This document shows positions 40,278 to 42,459 of a stretch of 42,459 nt of DNA, one piece after another. The DNA is taken from positions 1-42,459 of the forward strand of contig CAJTSD010000031.1 in the NCBI GenBank assembly GCA_910578795.1. Direction: 5' to 3'. This stretch comes from an uncultured Lachnospiraceae bacterium. GTDB taxonomy: Bacteria; Bacillota; Clostridia; Lachnospirales; Lachnospiraceae. The notes beneath the pieces are model-generated. The model worked only from the letters and a program-made list of their open reading frames with translations, was not told where the DNA came from and did not search any database. The position numbers and the translations under genes were made by a program. The stretch's first letter is position 1, and each line of letters begins with the position of its first letter.

Positions 40278-40737
40278 TTATTCCTCTTTGTAATGTATAA
40301 AATTAGTTTTTTTCACCCTGCCATACTGTCCATTTCCGTAATTATATCCCAAAATCGGCTGCACACCGGTTGCAATCCCCATTGCGATGCTTGTAATCAG
40401 CTGGCTTGTTTTCATGGTAATGCCAAGCGCCGCAAGCGGAATATCCGAGCCATATTTGGATGCCGCCCCGTATTTGACAAGCAGATTATTCTGAATGCCA
40501 ATCACAACCGTCATGGCAATCTGTGTGAAAAAAGACGACATTCCAAGCGATACCAGTTTTGCGACAATCGCCGCGTCCAACCGAAAATGTTTCTTTTTCA
40601 GCTGAATGGTCTGAAAACGAAACAGGCACCAAACAGGACGCACAGCGGATTCAAAAACAGCAGAAACAGGATACAGAGCAGAACGCCGCTGCCAACCACC
40701 AACACAATATGATTGCCGACACCCCTTGCCGCCCTGT
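40278..40737 (-). pseudogene. MATE efflux pump fragment with internal deletion and frameshift
   Basis: Read on the minus strand, one frame gives GVGNHIVLVVGSGVLLCILFLLFLNPLCVLFGA in part, a typical third MATE helix. Another frame then continues KKKHFRLDAAIVAKLVSLGMSSFFTQIAMTVVIGIQNNLLVKYG to QPILGYNYGNGQYGRVKKT, which belongs about 100 residues further on in the family. So a deletion with a frame change joined the two. Both ends of the gene are missing. Confidence 0.75.
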
Positions 40738-40748
40738 CTTGTTCCCCC

Positions 40749-41186
40749 CTGTCCAAGTTGGGATTTCAGGAAGATGTCCATGCACGGGACGATATTGTCT
40801 ATAAAGAATTGTTTGAACTGCCGATTTGCTGCGCCATTTCAGATAAGCACCCCTATGCACAAAAAGAACTGCTGGCGGAAGAGGAATTGTATTCCGAGAA
40901 TATTGTGCTTTGCAATTCCTACCCCGTTTCCTCAAAGGCATTGAGTATGCAAAAGCGTTTGGAACAGCATTTTCCTTTGAACCGCGTCTATTATTGCGAC
41001 AACCCGAACGCGCAGATTACATTGGTAACGGCAGGATACGGCTTTGCGATTTTGCCGCAAGCCTTTACGGGAACCGCACAAATTCGCTATGTCCCATTAA
41101 AAAATGCGGAAATTGTTTCGTACGGTTTCTTTTACAAAAACAACTCCGCAAATCCGCTGCTGAAAAAATTTGTTTCCATGGTTTAA
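40749..41186 (+). pseudogene. LysR-family regulator, C-terminal fragment
   Basis: The sequence LGFQEDVHARDDIVYKELFELPICCAISDKHPYAQKELL (in blocks) to NAQITLVTAGYGFAILPQAF and PLLKKFVSMV is the effector-binding half of a LysR-type regulator. The DNA-binding domain and about half of the protein are missing. Upstream the plus strand runs directly into the antisense of the MATE fragment. The remnant is not expected to regulate anything. Confidence 0.75.
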
Positions 41187-41226
41187 CCCAAAGGAATGGT
41201 GCAATCAATCCCATACCTTTGACATG

Positions 41227-42273
41227 TCACCTTTTTACCATCACCTTAATATAATCTTCGCTTTTATCCCGCATCATTAAAAATCCCCTCTTTGCATCGC
41301 AAAGCTCCAATTCCTGCGAAATCAGATTATTTACTGAAATTCTTTTTTTCATCAGTCTCTCCAGCACATAATGCCAGTCATCATCTGCCTGATGCGTAAA
41401 GGACGAATTCCATGTACCCGTTATCCCTAACTGGTTTCTTAGTATTTTCCAGTAAACCGCTTTCTCTAATGCCATATCGGAATACGGATTCCCAACCAGG
41501 CAAACCTGCCCCTGCGGCGATGCAAGGTCTATTGCCTGCGAAAAGGTTTCATTTTTTCCGACACATTCAAAAACCACGTCCGCCCCTGCCTCACCTGTAC
41601 GCTGCATCATCCAGTCCGAAATGTTTTGGGTTTTACCATCACAGTAACAGGCTTCATCCAATCCAAACGCAATCACAGTATCCCGTTGGAACTCCTTATT
41701 CCCCACTGCTAAAATACGCTCAACGCCTGCATCTTTCAAAAACAAAAAAAGCAGCATCCCGATTGTTCCAAGCCCCAAAATGACAGCTGTGTCATTTTCG
41801 TGCAGCTGCACACGCCGCATCGCATGCACCGCCACCGCCATCGGCTCCAGCATTGCCGCCTCCTCGTATGACACATTCTCAGGCAACTCCATCAGATTCC
41901 ATTCCGGAACTGCTGCATATTCCGCAAAACCTCCGTTTCTGCGGGAACCCAAATAACTGTAATTACGGCACAACTCAAACTGCTGCTTTTGACATGCAAT
42001 ACAATTTCTGCATGGAATCAACGGAAAAATACCGACGCGTTTATGAAGCCACTTAGCATCCGCTTTTCTCCCCACTGTTACCACCTGACCTGAAAACTCA
42101 TGTCCCGGTATCAGCGGGTGTACATGGGCGCCTGTTTTATAAATTCTAGGAATGTCCGATCCGCATATTCCAGCCGCCCTTATAGAAACAAGTACCTCAT
42201 TTTCCCTAAGCTGCGGTTCTTCTGTTTCTTCAAAACGAATATCATTTACATCATGTAAGACCCATGCCTTCAT
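41227..42273 (-). CDS. Zinc-dependent medium-chain dehydrogenase, galactitol-1-phosphate 5-dehydrogenase-like
   Basis: NAD-dependent alcohol or polyol dehydrogenase. The catalytic zinc ligands are C37 (GICGSD), H58 and E59 (PGHEF); the structural zinc has four cysteines C88, C91, C94 and C102. The Rossmann motif VILGLGTIGML follows MLEPMAVAVHAM, and GADVVFECVGKNET matches the sorbitol dehydrogenase/GatD branch. At 348 residues it is full length and intact, in contrast to the debris beside it. GGAG lies before the ATG. The exact substrate is uncertain, as no PTS or kinase gene is adjacent. Confidence 0.88.
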   Translation of the reverse strand: MKAWVLHDVNDIRFEETEEPQLRENEVLVSIRAAGICGSDIPRIYKTGAHVHPLIPGHEFSGQVVTVGRKADAKWLHKRVGIFPLIPCRNCIACQKQQFELCRNYSYLGSRRNGGFAEYAAVPEWNLMELPENVSYEEAAMLEPMAVAVHAMRRVQLHENDTAVILGLGTIGMLLFLFLKDAGVERILAVGNKEFQRDTVIAFGLDEACYCDGKTQNISDWMMQRTGEAGADVVFECVGKNETFSQAIDLASPQGQVCLVGNPYSDMALEKAVYWKILRNQLGITGTWNSSFTHQADDDWHYVLERLMKKRISVNNLISQELELCDAKRGFLMMRDKSEDYIKVMVKR

Positions 42274-42400
42274 ACACTGCTCCTTTAATGTATTTCAAGA
42301 TTATTATTTTGTTGTATTACTGTTTTCAGTAAATTATTCCAAATTAACGATTGCTTTCCCAAGTCCATCTCCGACACATAAAATGATTCCTATAAAAATC

Positions 42401-42429
42401 ATTTTAACATGAAAGTAAAAACATGTAAA
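42401..42429 (-). promoter_or_regulatory. Promoter of the dehydrogenase gene
   Basis: On the minus strand, TTTACA (42424-42429) and TAAAAT (42401-42406) are 17 bp apart. Immediately downstream a 9-bp dyad AAAATGATT/AATCATTTT (42380-42405) overlaps the -10 and could be an operator. Confidence 0.5.
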
Positions 42430-42459
42430 CATTCGAAATTCATAATGGTTCTGCTTTCT

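Overview
The window looks like chromosomal DNA from an anaerobic, plant-glycan-using member of the Clostridia, most likely Lachnospiraceae. The grounds are the complete HydE/HydG/HydF set for maturing [FeFe]-hydrogenase, the AGGAGG ribosome sites, the sigma-A-type promoters, and a phosphorolytic beta-glucan programme of GH94 phosphorylases, a CUT1 sugar transporter and an intracellular GH3 glucosidase. The assignment rests on gene content and protein style, not on a database search.

Layout. (1) 1-4100: a LacI-family repressor diverges from a cellobiose phosphorylase. The 440-bp gap carries two good promoters and three copies of an operator-like site about 150 bp apart. (2) 4100-7500: a 73-residue unknown protein, tRNA-Trp with a bidirectional terminator, an M18 aminopeptidase and radA. 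(3) 7500-16000, all on the minus strand: a small conserved protein, a GntR-clpC operon, and HD-GYP, hydE, hydG, hydF. (4) 16000-20000: a heterodimeric ABC exporter pair separated by a tandem array of nested hairpins. (5) 20000-22800: an accessory patch with a truncated PD-(D/E)XK protein, 5' MATE and AraC remnants, a 52-residue ORF and an R2K-like ATP-grasp protein. (6) 22800-34800: the beta-glucan locus: AraC regulator (+), then on the minus strand two GH94 phosphorylases, solute-binding lipoprotein, two permeases and a circularly permuted GH3 enzyme. (7) 35000-39900: a polysaccharide deacetylase, an ECF sigma factor with a membrane-anchored partner, and an Lsa-type ABC-F protein behind a roughly 400-nt structured leader. 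(8) 39950-41200: a graveyard of broken genes (BrnT/BrnA, MATE, LysR), followed by an intact zinc-dependent polyol or sugar-phosphate dehydrogenase.

How the genes may work together (inference). Imported beta-glucan oligosaccharides are bound by the lipoprotein, pass through the two permeases, and are cleaved inside by phosphorolysis (three GH94 enzymes) or hydrolysis (GH3). The LacI protein represses cellobiose phosphorylase. No transporter ATPase is encoded here, so a shared MsmK/MsiK-type ATPase elsewhere is expected. Likewise no hydrogenase structural gene is present.

The least ordinary features are non-coding: a three-module hairpin repeat sitting on stop codons between co-directional genes, the ABC-F leader with a three-codon uORF and a 12-bp long-range pairing, and the operator triplet. 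I saw no CRISPR array, no complete insertion sequence, no phage genes and no clearly new multi-gene system.
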